From Beverwykella pulmonaria (taxonomy: Eukaryota; Ascomycota; Dothideomycetes; Pleosporales; Melanommataceae): a stretch of 64,000 nt of DNA. The notes under the pieces are model-generated. The model searched no databases and had not been told where the DNA came from. It saw only the letters and a program-made list of their open reading frames with translations. The stretch's first letter is position 1; the number at the start of each line of letters is the position of its first letter. The DNA is taken from NCBI GenBank assembly GCA_001599595.1, contig BCHH01000016.1, positions 367,901 to 431,900 of the forward strand, read 5' to 3'. The position numbers and the translations under genes are program-made. Positions 1 through 11,540 of the stretch are shown one piece after another.

Positions 1-1033
1 CTAGGAGATAGTAATCGCGTTTAGCCATTTCTGCAGGTGACAGCAGCTTGTTCCTAGGCCAGATTGCGTGGTCCGAAACCAAATCGAATAAGTACTCCCT
101 GAGTTTGACACCCCAACCGATTGCGAGGGAGTGGAGGAAGAGCATATCGACCATGTCTTCCTCGATTGTGATACAATATTTCCCTTCAGCGTTTTGGCGC
201 GCAGTGACCGGCAGACCTTTCTCTGGGTTCCTCCAGTTCCAGTTTCGAACCGACTTTACATTGATCAAGCTGGTCAACTCGCGAATGGAAGTAGGTGATT
301 CCAAGTAGCCCTGAAGAGTCTTTCTCTTCTCGTCGCTCAGCAGACTACCTTGGAGTAGGTCTCTGATACACCATTCCACAATATCTTCATCCACTTCTTC
401 GTGTCCATCGATGACATCCTTTCCATACTCTTCGACATCCTCTCGCAACCTCTTGAGGGCTCGCTCACTCGCGTCGCCCTCGAACAAGCTTGCGAGATAC
501 TTTTCCAACTCTTCGGCGTCAACTTCGTTTGGCTTGAACGTGGACTTCTCGAACTTTTCGAAGGCAGTTTCGAGCTCGCCTTCTACCATGTCGAAGTCAT
601 CATCCAGTATCGTCTTCTCGAGGTCTGCGGATACGGATGCCAGCGACTTGTTTGTATCAATTGCTTCCCTCAACAATGATATGTGGAGGAAAGACGCATC
701 CAAACGATTACTGTAGAGGTCCAGCTTGTCTAGGAGCTGCTTCTCGAACTTTCGGAGCTTGGCCTGGGATATCGATCGGTCGTCTTTGGCTTGCTCGACA
801 TAGCGGGTCATGGTATCGAGGTCATCGTCGTCCTCAAGATATGGGTCAAGCGTTTTTATTTGCTCGAGGAGAGCGGTCAACCGTTGGAGAGTGTTGTCTC
901 CCGTAGTCATAACCGTCGAGTTCTCATCATATCGGCGCTTGAAGTCAGCCGTGGCACGAGCGAACTCTTCGATCTTCAGCTCGACTGTGGCCTTCAGCAC
1001 CGGACTGATGATGGGGGGGACGAAAGTAGACAT
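1..1033 (-). CDS. Conserved fungal alpha-helical protein, C-terminus off the left edge
   Basis: An uninterrupted frame of 344 codons runs from an ATG at 1031-1033 to the window edge, so this is the N-terminal part of a longer protein. It begins MSTFVPPIISPVLKATVELK and is rich in Leu, Glu, Asp and Lys, predicted almost wholly helical. A Trp-rich patch (NWNWRN) precedes a stretch with hydrophobic helices (MLFLHSLAIGWGVKLREYLF). No signal peptide or membrane segment is evident. I recognise the style of protein from ascomycete accessory genomes, often about 1000 residues, but know no function and assign none. There is no intron in the visible part. The neighbouring gene at 1.8-3.4 kb is on the same strand and is also accessory-like. 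The reading frame is certain; the role is unknown. Confidence 0.75.
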   Translation of the reverse strand, partial: MSTFVPPIISPVLKATVELKIEEFARATADFKRRYDENSTVMTTGDNTLQRLTALLEQIKTLDPYLEDDDDLDTMTRYVEQAKDDRSISQAKLRKFEKQLLDKLDLYSNRLDASFLHISLLREAIDTNKSLASVSADLEKTILDDDFDMVEGELETAFEKFEKSTFKPNEVDAEELEKYLASLFEGDASERALKRLREDVEEYGKDVIDGHEEVDEDIVEWCIRDLLQGSLLSDEKRKTLQGYLESPTSIRELTSLINVKSVRNWNWRNPEKGLPVTARQNAEGKYCITIEEDMVDMLFLHSLAIGWGVKLREYLFDLVSDHAIWPRNKLLSPAEMAKRDYYLL

Positions 1034-1834
1034 AGTGATTGAATTGAGGGTTTCTTCCTCGAACGATGCGTGATTCCCTGAAGGACTTGGGAGAGAAAAA
1101 GCCACGGATACGATGGAGGGGCTATATATCGTGGCTTCGTATTCCCCGCCCTTCTATCGGTAGGAGCTGCCAGGCAACCGCCGCTGATAAATGTCGTACA
1201 AGGCATTGCGGCCTGTGGGCCGAGCACAACATTGTATGGAGCGTTGATTGTGCTGCATGAAGGCGCAGACGTCTTGCAGAAAATAATGGCTGGCTCAGCC
1301 AACGGGCGAAGGAGGGCGACCAATTAGGCGAAATCGTTCCCCGGAATAGGATTAGACCATTCACCCCACTTCACCGGATTCCTCACATCAACAGCTGGAG
1401 CCTGCAGTTCAGCTCCAGGCATAAACCTCGTAAGGGAACATCGGCCTTGCCCACGCCATGCCAATGGAAGTTTGCCCTTCCTCCTCAACACTTCTTCACC
1501 CTGGCTCTAGCTTTGCATTCGTATGGGCGAAGAACAAAAAGCAACGGAAAACGAGGCGGCGAATGTTGTGATCGAGTTTGCATCTCCTCACAATGTCGTG
1601 AGGTAGAAGAAGCCTTGAACATGTGGAGAACGCTCAAACTAGGCAGCGGGCATATGCGCCTAGGGTGTCGGAAATGGGTTGAACTACACCGAACTGCAAA
1701 TTAATCAATTCCACCCCGAGCACTGGAGGCTTGCAGCTCGAGTTCAAGCTCAACTGATAAGAAGAATTGCTTCACTACTCAGCAATCCGATATATTCGTT
1801 TTGTTGTTGTATCATGAATCGTCATACCATGAAT
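1034..1834. other. Intergenic, no gene seen
   Basis: This interval separates the 5' end of the edge gene from the 3' end of the coiled-coil gene. Short open frames on both strands lack fungal codon bias, introns or recognisable motifs. It should contain the promoter of the left-edge gene and the terminator of its upstream neighbour. Confidence 0.5.
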
Positions 1835-3410
1835 TCAAAACCCCGTCCTATACGGTCTCGTGCGAACAGGAACAGGTGGGGCTTTGGGAGAAGAGCTCCT
1901 TCTATGATAAACACCAGGCGGCTCGACCGCTGTACTCGCCCTGCCCCTTCTATGATGAACACCAGGCGGCTCGACCGCTGTACTCGCCCTGCTCCATCTG
2001 TCTGATGATCGATTCGATCGGTTAGACGACGAAGACGAGCGACGACGGCTCCGTCCTTGAGTATCGTAAGTCACTGGAGGTCCTTTGTGCATTCGATGGG
2101 AAGATCTCGGCTGCAATGTACGGGGTGGGGGATCTTGAGGAATGGGATCACGATGGCCTGACCGCTCACGCTCACGTGTCCCGTTGCCGGGGGCTCGAGG
2201 GACTTCTTCTTGTGCATGTCTTGGACGTTGTGCGTGTCTGTCCGCCCTTTCGTTTTCTGCGAGTAGAGTGGTGTAACGACGATGAATTGCATCGTGCCTC
2301 TCGCGATAGTGGTTTGTGTGTTGCTCCTGTTGACGGCGGGCGTCCCTTTCCGCTTGAATCTCATCAATAAGCCGTGAGATGTTGTGATGCAGCCTGTCGA
2401 TTGCCTCCCTCAGTGTGCCGTTATCGGTCTGTAACTGCTCGTTATGCCGTTGGAGTTGTATATTGTCCGAAGTCAGTTGTTGGTTAGCGACTGACAACTC
2501 ATGATTCTCCGCATCAAGGCGTATGGTGTCGGTCCGCTGCTGCTGACTATGCTCCCTCCACTGCCGGATTATGTCTTGGAATCCTTGCGTGCCCGGAGAA
2601 GGGTGGGCAGCCATCCGGGCCTCTGGATTAACCCATATTCGCGTTAGAATCGCTAGAGGAGGTGGCGGTTGAACATTTGGTGGGTTGGTTGGCAGTCCTG
2701 ACCACCACCAGGATGCTTCAACTGGCAATGTGTCTCTTCGCCTTGCTCTCTTCTCGCGCCTCTCCTTGCTCCTCAGCTCGGTTAACGCGGTATAGAGATC
2801 CGCGATAAGATAATTCGAAGTATCCGGAAATGCGGCCTCATCTGCTGCGTTGTGTATACATTGAGCATAGCTGTATACATCCAGTAAGCACGCGCAAGCG
2901 GCGCAGATGTACGAGCAGAAGCAACACTTACACAAACACAGCCAACATCAAGTCGAGCAGCATGTTCCCATACCGCAATTGGCACCGCTCCAGTGCATAG
3001 TCGTTTTCCTCAAAGAATTTCAGGATGCGCTTGTTGCGATCGCGCGCAGTTGACTTGCCCCCATGAAGCACGAAGAAGGATTTAACGCGCTTCTCATGCG
3101 ATCGCTTCGCTCGTTCAAGCTGCTCCTTGAATAGCTGAACATCATTCAGGATATCCTCGCAGATGGTTTCCACCCCATCATATATATTCCGGACCAGATT
3201 TGCGCCCACTTCGGATATGAAGTAGAATGGCTGCTGAAGATACGGGCGAATGATCTGGTATGACGCGTGGAAGGCTTTGAACTCATGTCCCATGTACTGG
3301 AACTCTTTTGACGCCGGGCAATCCTTCTTGTATAGACTCAACAACACGTCTCCCAGATGGGACGACAAACGCGGAAATTCTTGGTTCTGTAGATTTCGTG
3401 GCTCCCCCAT
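1835..3410 (-). CDS. Coiled-coil protein with SR-rich basic tail
   Basis: Two exons (2932-3410 and 1835-2870) joined across a 61-nt intron (donor GTAAGTG, acceptor TACAG) give about 504 residues in one frame. Residues 1-160 are helical and charged, resembling N-terminal signalling regions of fungal accessory proteins. Without the splice the first exon would end at a stop just past the donor. A Pro-rich segment follows, then a long heptad-like coiled coil of Gln, Asn, Leu and Arg (about residues 280-370), and finally an Arg/Ser/Pro-rich basic tail suggestive of RNA or nuclear association. The tail contains two copies of a 16-residue repeat (RASTAVEPPGV core) encoded by a 48-bp tandem duplication. 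No enzyme motif was found. The function is unknown; an N-terminal effector or signalling module is only an inference. Confidence 0.7.
1901..1996 (-). repeat. 48-bp tandem repeat, two copies, coding
   Basis: Two adjacent 48-bp units, starting at 1901 and 1949, differ at only a few bases and encode a 16-residue repeat in the basic tail of the coiled-coil protein. Because the unit is a multiple of three, copy-number change would keep the frame. Confidence 0.85.
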
Positions 3411-4240
3411 GATCTCGAAGAAGCTCGCGGGGATGGCCTGCGTGGATCTTTATCGAGGCGTTCCCTTATTTAAGCGGCTGCAGGTCGGAGGGGTCTAATT
3501 AGTGCAACGACGAGAACACATCTGGACGTGCACGGAGCTCCAACACCCCCCGCACGTCGTTTTATGTTAATGTTGCGGTGAATCCTGAGAAGGTATCATA
3601 TTTTGAACGTTTTGCTGAAGAATTTGAATTGAATGGCACAACGCTCCCTCTTTTGCAAAGACTGGCTTTCTTCAGGACGGCTACCGAATTCACTGGGTGG
3701 CTTCGCACCAACATCCCACGAAAGCTGGGTCATGAAAGTGAGGCTAGCCAATCAGCTTCGGCCGTGGACCGGATACGATTCTCGCCGACTGCACTCACGA
3801 TTAATTGGCGAATTAACGTGCCTGAGTCTCACCAACGCCGGAATTGGTAAGGTGATGAAGCTATGAGGGCGTCAAATTGAATTTGAGAAGGCTGGGAAGG
3901 CTGCGCGGTGTCACATCCCGAGTCAGTGACTAGGAGCGAAAGTCATCAATTCATGACCAATGTATGATGTCTGAAGTTTCATTTTGTGAAAGTATTGGAG
4001 GGGATGCAAGAGCATGTGTAAGATGGAAGAAGTGGTGGGCGCGTCAAGGATCCAACCGTTAGCATCGTGCAAGGGCCTCCATTTAGGTTGACCAGTCAAA
4101 AACAAAAACTCGAGACGAGTTCAAACAAGCACATTTTTAGGCCCTAAGGCCAATGTCCTCACAATTGTCTTCAAGATTGCCTTCAAGAGAATGGTATTGC
4201 AGAGCTTCCTTCTTATATGTCTCTCATCGAGGTGGCCTTC
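3411..4240. other. Intergenic, no convincing gene
   Basis: This holds the promoter side of the coiled-coil gene and the 3' flank of the MFS gene. Open frames near 3578-3866 on the plus strand show no recognisable motif and overlap each other in different frames, so they are not called. Confidence 0.4.
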
Positions 4241-6475
4241 CTAGATCTGAACAGCGACACGATTGGTCTGGTACTTCTTGGTGCTCGGCATGACCAGGCA
4301 GCAAATGATGGCCATGCTACCGAAGGCGATACTGTTAAACCATTAGCATGCTAGAAAGCTATTGACGGACTGGATCTCACTTACCTCGTCAACCACACAA
4401 TCTTCAAGCTCTCACTATACGCCCACTGCGTCCCCTTTGTCGCAGACGCGATTACAGCCGGCGTAACACCCGGAATCTCTGCAAGCGTCCCCGGCGCGAG
4501 CAAGAAAGCGCCAACGAAGGCCTCGAGAGATGATGCCGGCAGTCCAGCTTTGAGAGCCCAGGTAGCGACGTTCAGTGGCAGTCGTTTAGCGAGCTTGGTA
4601 GCAAAGATGTTGTAATAAATGGAGTATCCGATCGTTCCGCCAACCGTTCGGATTGAAAGCGACAAGGCAGCTGCAGTAGTGATGAGAGCATCTGGGGTGA
4701 CGATCATGGCAACGGATGCGGCGGGAACGAGCACACCACCAACACCGAAGGCAGCAAGAGAGCCGAGGGCGACTGTGAGCTTTGGGTTATCAGGGGTAGA
4801 CGCCGCAAGGGAGCCACCGAACCCTGTCATGAAGAGAAGCGCGACGAGCAGGATTTCTCTGGTGTGTTTAGGAAACGTCGATAACGCAGCGTTGAAGGTG
4901 ATGGCTCCAATGGTGGTTGTGAAGGCCGGTCCGAGGCCTTTAAGGCCGATCTGGACTGGGATCGGATCGTAGACGGACGTGAAGGTTATCGGGAAGAAGT
5001 TGAGAATCGAGAAGAAGTTCATGCCGGCAGCGAAGGCAATAAAGTAGGCGAGGCCGACAATGCGCTGGCCCTTGAAGAGCTCTCCAGGCACCATGGGATG
5101 TTTGGCGAACTTCCATTCCCAGACGACCCATACGCCGATTAGTGCAAGACCGATCAACAGAGTGCACATAGTGTATGCGCTTGTCCATGCGTGTGTGTAT
5201 CCTCCGGACTGGAGAGCAACGAGGCTATTGTGTGTCAGTCTAGGCCTAAGAGGGATAGAGGATAGGACTCACAAAAGCGTCAAGCCTGTGATAGACAGAG
5301 CACCACCGATGAAATCGATTTTCTTCAGAATAGCGCGGTAAGAAAACCCTTCTGCGCGCGTGTGTGCATGTGGAAAGTACGTGACTGAAGGTAGGAGGTC
5401 ATGATCAGCGTAGTTCTTTGGAATGAGTACAGAGGAAGGATAGAGTGCACGTGCTACATTAGTGCCGTGTGCAAAGTAGCAAGACAACACCTGGGTGGCG
5501 CCTCACTTACTTTGCAACACGACACTGATTTTGCACCTAGGGCTAACTTACACAGGAGCCCGATGCCAATGGTGCCGTTGTAGATGCTAAAAGCTTTTAG
5601 AACACATGTATAATTGCCGCGCGAAGTGACACTTACAGAGCAACCCATGGACCCCATCGCCAGCCAACAGAGTTTCCGTGAGACCACAACTCAACGTACA
5701 TGAGGTATGGGCCTAGTCTTTCATTAGGAAATTATCGAAGCGAATATGGGAGGTACCTACAGAATGGGATAACGAAGGCTGTAACCAGCGCGAGCGAATA
5801 GCCACGATATTTGACAGGGACGACTTCGGCAAGCCTGTGTTGTGGTTAGGAATTTTGTAACGGTTGACCTGAGGTGCGATAACTTACCCAGCAAGTCCAG
5901 TTAGCTCGCCAATAGCAGCGCCAACTCCAGCTATTGTCATTCCTACCAGGGCTTGTCCAAACGAGTGTGTAGTAGCCATGAGGATAATGCCGATACAGAT
6001 ACAGGCTGAACCAAAAAGGGCGATGTATCTCTTTCCGAAAAGATCCTGAAGGTATCCGGCGAATGGACAAGTAGCAGCAATAGCAAGAATATTTGCCGTG
6101 GGTAACCATGCGGATCCCTGCGTGATGCCGAGATCCGCTGCAATGAAGCTGAGTGAACCCCCCGTAAAGTACAGGATGACTTGCGAGCCTACATAACCGA
6201 TTAGACATGCATGATCGTCATCGGTTGAGGGATAGTAATGGCTCACCAGTGTATAATCCCGCTAGAAATATCGCAGCGAGTGCGCCTCTGACCCCAAATT
6301 TTACTTTTCCGTCGGAATCATCGCCCTTCACAGCACTTGTGTTGTTAATGTCGATAGAGTCTAATGTCCGCTCCTTAGTCAAATCAAGCGAGGCATCGGT
6401 TGGTGAGTTCTGGGCGTTCTCTATGTACGTGGCTTCCTGCTTTTCATGAGCATAGTCATTGGTAGTTGTAGCCAT
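4241..6475 (-). CDS. Major facilitator superfamily efflux pump, TRI12-like
   Basis: Eight exons (6247-6475, 5888-6188, 5761-5834, 5637-5712, 5552-5586, 5273-5384, 4385-5224, 4241-4331) sum to 586 codons including the stop, with every phase matching. An acidic, Thr-rich cytoplasmic N-terminus of about 60 residues precedes roughly 14 hydrophobic segments. The loop GYLQDLFGKRYIALFGS is the MFS signature between the second and third transmembrane helices. Overall order and segments such as SLSIRTVGGTIGYSIYYNIF fit the fungal TRI12 (trichothecene/siderophore pump) family, i.e. a drug:H+ antiporter of the plasma membrane. The substrate cannot be read from sequence. There is no biosynthetic gene beside it, so it is not obviously part of a metabolite cluster. 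The sixth exon has an alternative in-frame acceptor giving a start at 5453 instead of 5384; the shorter form matches the family better. The start at 6475 is chosen because the upstream in-frame codon is not needed. Confidence 0.85.
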
Positions 6476-7813
6476 GATGTAAGGCTGGTGGTATGAAAGA
6501 AACAAGGGGGGATGTCCGTGAAGAGAATATTCAGAGAAGCGGGAAGAGGGACAACTGAAGTATCAATAGAAGTCCTCCTCTGCGGTGGTAGCGTGACTGT
6601 CCCACATAGTAGGTTCGGGCATAGTACTCCTAATCGAGCATTCGCGCTTGTTGGATGTCTTTTTCAACCCATCTCCTTAGCGCTATGCTCAAATCGGTCT
6701 AGATATGGAATATCTGGGGTAGCGGATCACTTGGTGGCGGAGAATGCGGGGAAGGGGGCTAAACAATTTCCTGGGGATGTGGATGTGATGACTCGAGTTG
6801 GCCGATGAATTGAGAAAACCAGCCGCTGACTGGCTCTGACCGCCATCTTCGAGCAGCATTCCCAAACATCAGGTCTCATACCCTCGGGACCAGACTTTCG
6901 ATACCGCCACAATGGCCCAGACGTTGTATCCAGACTTGTGGAGCTCTGGTGTTGTAGGGGTTCATGCAAAGGTCAATTGATGGGTGGAGGAAGAGAGCAT
7001 GATCGACCAATCACAGCATTCTGCGCTTGTGCCCCGGTTCAGAGTCAGAGCCCAGGACAGCCCAGCTTCGGAAAGCAATGGATACCAAGTCCAAAGGATA
7101 TGATCATGGTCCTGCCCATTAATTGAAATTGAGACATCATCAGCTCTCATATACCTGGGGATCAGACACTTCGCCTTCAAAGCTTATAGGCGTAGGAGCA
7201 AATTCAGGGTGTAATTTCGCAATCCAAAGAGGTACCATGACCTTGACGCCCAGTCTCGAACTAAACGCCGCCACTTCTGGCGTGTAGCCAAGTATCGTGG
7301 GGCACTGACTGGCGCGTCCTCGCGGCAATTCTCGGTCTGGTTACGGGATTCTCGCTAGGCTAACCAAGGGTTTGAGGCCATGGCTTGCGAGAAACGTACG
7401 CCTGTTGCTGTTATACGCGGTCTACTGCTGCAAGGATCTGAATCATCGATGCGGCCACGATGCTTGATGATGGAAATGTATTTACATTTATGCGGAAAGG
7501 TGTTTCCGAGCTCCAGCATTCACATGACAACTACACGGTCGAAAAGAAGCCTGTAGGAGTGCGTGCAAGAGTAAGCAGACTGTGGATCCAATACTGTTAG
7601 CTACATAAGTGGCAATTCTCGGGATGGTAGATGAAGCTAATGTGAATGGAGTGTTTGGAATAGAGCGTAACACATACGAAAGCCATTGCGAACAAAATTT
7701 TACAACCTGCCTACTCAAGGTGATTCCATGAATCATTAGAGAAGTGGCGATTAGAGAGACGCAGGCTGGAAACATGCGTAGGCAGAAGCGAGTATGCAGA
7801 TACTTGTACTTGA
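6476..7813. other. Intergenic, no gene seen
   Basis: About 1.3 kb between the MFS pump start and the MRF1 stop. Small frames on both strands lack motif or splice support. It presumably contains the MFS promoter next to 6476. Confidence 0.45.
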
Positions 7814-9193
7814 TCACTTCTTCGTATCCCGAATAGGGGCCTCCTCCGCGAGGAGTGCCTCGACGTCTTTTTCCATAAGCCAGCTCCGAACGCTCTCCAT
7901 GACCTTGTCCAGGGTCTGGCCGCCTTGCATCACATCGTCGAGATCATGCACGGTGGTCCCGCTCCTGTGGTCCGTAACCCTCTGCTGGTTCCAGTTATAC
8001 GTCCTTACTTTGTCTCCGCGGCCCATCCTTGCCACGCCAACCACACTACGTCTCATGGCCACCATTTCTTCCTCCCTCTTCTCCCGCCTGAGCTGGGCTA
8101 GGCGTGACCGAAGCAGCACCCAGGCTTTTTCCTTGTTCTTGGGCTGCGACCTGGAATCTTGCATGGACACTGTCGTGTTTGTCGGGATGTGGGTCAGCCG
8201 CACTGCAGACTCGGTTGTGTTGACATGTTGGCCACCAGCGCCTCTCGCTCGCATGACCTCCATCTTCACTTCCTTTGGATCGATGAAGTAATCGCTCTCT
8301 GGGTCATCAATGTCATTCTCCCCTAAAGTGTTTTCCTGCAGGCTGGGGAGTACGTGCACCGATGCTGCACTGGTATGCGTTCGTCCCTTGGTTTCAGTGG
8401 CAGGTACACGCTGAACTCTGTGCACACCTGCCTCGCTTCGAAACACGCCATACGCATTCTCCGAGTCGACCTCCAGAATGGCTTCGGATAATGGCACGCC
8501 TGCCTCCTGCGTTCCATTTATGTTCTCGTACTTGAGAAGAGTCGATCGAAAATCGTTGCGGTTACAGAAGGCCTGGTACATATGCAGTAGATCGCCTGCG
8601 AATATGGCAGCTTCCGAGCCTCCAGCGCCTGGACGTATTTCAAGGAGGCATGGGAGGTGTGCGAATGGATGTGTCGGGACAAGAGAGGTAGTCAGGCTTT
8701 GTGAGGCATTCGAGAGGAGCGTTCGTGTTGCATCCAGGTCATCCGAGGCCAGTGCAAGAAGCTCTGGATCAGTTGCCGGGTCATGTATGAGAGATGTGAG
8801 TTCTGCCACGGACTTGAGACTGGTGTCAGCAACTGACATGGCGGCTCCGAGCTCCAACTATTCCTGAGGATTGACAGACCTCTTTTGCTTTGTCCCATTC
8901 CTTCAAAGCGTTCACAACGGCGCTGTATTGGCCCAATTTCTTTGCGGCGCGTGTATCGAAGCCATCGGCAAGCTTTTCGGTCAGCTGCTTGTGCTCAGCT
9001 GCAATCGTGCGAGCTCGAGCAAGCAGTGCAGCAGGGACCGACTCGGATGCTGAAGCTTGCCAGATGTTAGCAAAGATATCTTCAGGAACGGAGGATGATG
9101 CATACAACTAGTCTGAAATCGAGCGTGCTGCTGGATTGACGGCCTTGCAAGGCGCGAAAGACAGTTGCGGCAGATCCAGGACGTTGTTCTCAT
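7814..9193 (-). CDS. MRF1: Mitochondrial peptide chain release factor 1
   Basis: Class I release factor that recognises UAA/UAG in the mitochondrial ribosome and triggers peptidyl-tRNA hydrolysis. Three exons: 9106-9193, 8880 to 9049 (or 9055, an alternative in-frame acceptor), and 7814-8812, giving about 418 residues. The first exon encodes a basic, Arg/Ser-rich mitochondrial presequence (MRTTSWICRNCLSRLARPSI). The PCRF domain follows, with EIRPGAGGSEAAIFAGDL. The catalytic GGQ loop is present as RGAGGQHVNTTESAVRLTH, and the C-terminal domain keeps RTYNWNQQRVTDHR. The second intron is 67 nt with donor GTCTGT, branch GCTGAC and an unusual AAG acceptor; other acceptors would give impossibly short introns or the wrong frame. 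It is divergent from the GGT-family gene across a 454-bp interval. Confidence 0.93.
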
Positions 9194-9647
9194 AGTTGTT
9201 GCGTCGCACAAAATCCATGCATCTTGGACGCGACTTCCGATGTGCCGAAATCTTGGCGCGCCATTCTTCACGTGACCGATCCGTCCCATAAATGAAATCA
9301 ACGCATGGTTATTAGGCTGCCCATTGAAGCAGTTCCTCCTCTCCTTTCCAATTCCTCACCACTTCCACCTTTTCCGCACGCGCGAGAAAATTCGTGATCA
9401 ACATGATCGATCAACAGATGCCGAAGTGGAGACAGACATGCGAGTCCAATTCGGCAACCCGAGCGGCAGCACTCTTCTCCGGGGATATCCGTCTATTGTA
9501 TCATCAGAGCAGCAATTTTGTTGTTTTACTCTGCGATCATACTTCCATCATCATTCCACGCCACTTTTTCGATTCAGAGCACTGCAGTTGAGGAAGTTCT
9601 CACGGACTGTAACACCCCGCCATCCAACCCCACCGCATCGATCAACA
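9194..9647. promoter_or_regulatory. Shared promoter interval between MRF1 and the GGT-family gene
   Basis: The two start codons face away from each other at 9193 and 9648, so these 454 bp must hold both promoters. The half next to 9648 is rich in CCCC/ACAACA pyrimidine-purine tracts typical of fungal 5' leaders. No TATA box is obvious. Confidence 0.6.
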
Positions 9648-11540
9648 ATGGGTCCAAACGTCTACCCCCACCATGAGCCCCAATTCGCCCGCTTCCCTAG
9701 TCGACGCTCCGTTGTACATAGCACAAAGGGCATTGTATCCTCTACGCAGCCGCTGGCGACTGCTGCCGGCCTTGATATCCTTCGAAAAGGTGGAAATGCC
9801 GCGGTACGATCACGACGTATTTCCTAACCCTGCGATGAAGCGCCACTCACAATTGACAGGACGCAGCAGTCGCCGTGGCAGCAGCAATCAATGTAACAGA
9901 GCCAAGTTCTACAGGAATTGGTGGTGATTTGTTCTGCTTGTTCTATGATGCCAAGACTAAGAAGGTGCATGCTATGAATGGATCGGGCCGCTCGGGCATG
10001 AATGCCACGCTGCAGCAAATCCGCAAAGATCTCAACATCCCGGATGGTGAGACTGGACATATTCCAATGGATAGTGTCCATGCGGCAATTGTACCAGGTG
10101 CTGCAGCTGGCTGGGTGGACTGTGTAGAGCGGTTTGGGAGCGGGAAGGTCAGCCTGGAGGAGGTACTTGAGCCTGCGATTAGGCTAGCAGAAGACGGGTT
10201 TCCGGTTTCCGAGCTCGTTGCTACATTTGTGAGTCTTGCAGTCGCACGTCATGAATATTACCTCTGACCTGAATTAGTGGGCGGCAGGCGAAACAAGCAT
10301 AAGAAACGCATCTCCCAACTTCTCCGAAATGCTTAAGAAAGACCCATCCGCAAAAGACGGATGCAGAGCTCCAAAGGCCGGAGAAATCATGAAGAACCCC
10401 ACAATCGCTAACACATTCAAATTGCTCGGGAAGCACGGCAAAAAAGGTTTCTACGAAGGAGAAGTCGCAGAGCAGCTTGTGAAAGTGGTATCGGATCTCG
10501 GCGGCCACCTAACCTTGGACGACTTGAAGCACCACGCTGAGCTGGGGTCTGAGCCAGTGGACGCTATTTCTCTGAAGTATACCGGACAAGGAGTTGGTGA
10601 GATGACCAATGGTGGCATTGAATTGTGGGAGCATCCACCAAATGGTCAGGGTATTGTCGCGCTCATGGCTCTGGGAATAATACAAGAGCTAGAAAAGCAA
10701 GGGAAGATTTCAAAGTGGGAACACGACAATCATAACAGCACCCATCATTTGCACGCTGTCATAGAGGCCCTTCGAATCGCCTTCGCTGATGCGCACTGGT
10801 TCGTCACAGATCCGAACGTAGTGAAAGTGCCTACTACGGAACTGATATCGTCTCAATATCTCGCCGAGCGCGCAAAGCTCTTCGACCCAGCAAAAGCCAT
10901 GTCCTCGCCCATGCACGGGTCCCCAGCCCACCTCCAGAGCGACACCGTGTACTTCTGCTGCTCCGACCCGGAAGGGAACGCAATCTCCTTCATCAACAGC
11001 AACTATGGCGGATTCGGCACAGCGATCATTCCGAAAGGATGCGGTTTCACACTTCAGAACCGTGGCGCGAACTTCAACTTGAGCAAAGGTCACCCCAATC
11101 AATTAGAACCGAGAAAACGGCCTTACCACACCATCATTCCCGGTCTAATCACCAATGTAAGCGATCAAAGCCTCCACAGTGTCTACGGCGTCATGGGCGG
11201 CTTCATGCAGCCCCAGGGTCACGTGCAAGTTCTCCTCAACCAAGAAGTCTTCAAGCTCAACCCGCAAGAGGCGCTCGATGCACCAAGGATTTGTATCGGC
11301 GCGGGCATGCCAAGCGCAGATGGGACGATGACGGATGCAACAATTTATCTCGAAGAAGGAATTGATCCAAAAGTTGTAGAGGAGTTGAGAGCTATGGGAC
11401 ACAATGTGCAGCAGGTGGCAGGTTATAACAGAGGTAAGTTTGGGAGGGGACAAATTATTAGACAGCATGAGGATGATGGGATTAGAATTTGGAGTGGGGC
11501 AAGTGATATGAGAGGGGATGGTGCGGCGGTACCTTTATGA
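9648..11540 (+). CDS. Gamma-glutamyltransferase-family enzyme
   Basis: Ntn-hydrolase of the gamma-glutamyltranspeptidase/acylase family. Exons 9648-9803, 9860-10228 and 10278-11540 join in frame to about 595 residues. The large-subunit start has the classic [19 protein letters not shown], followed across the first intron by [15 protein letters not shown] and [13 protein letters not shown]. The autoprocessing site that would create the small subunit and expose the catalytic Thr is the [20 protein letters not shown] region, with GGFGTAI and NRGANF downstream. There is no signal peptide or N-terminal membrane anchor, unlike classical vacuolar or surface GGTs, which suggests a cytosolic YwrD-like acylase or GGT-like enzyme. 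Substrate (glutathione or another gamma-glutamyl/acyl compound) is not determined. Confidence 0.88.

Noticed and set aside
3578..3866. Overlapping plus-strand frames of 77-90 codons
   Set aside because: Two frames overlap in different phases and neither shows a family signature.
8857..8879. A 22-nt intron in MRF1 that would join the two long open frames
   Set aside because: Too short for a fungal spliceosomal intron; a 67-nt intron ending at an AAG acceptor fits better and keeps the conserved residues.
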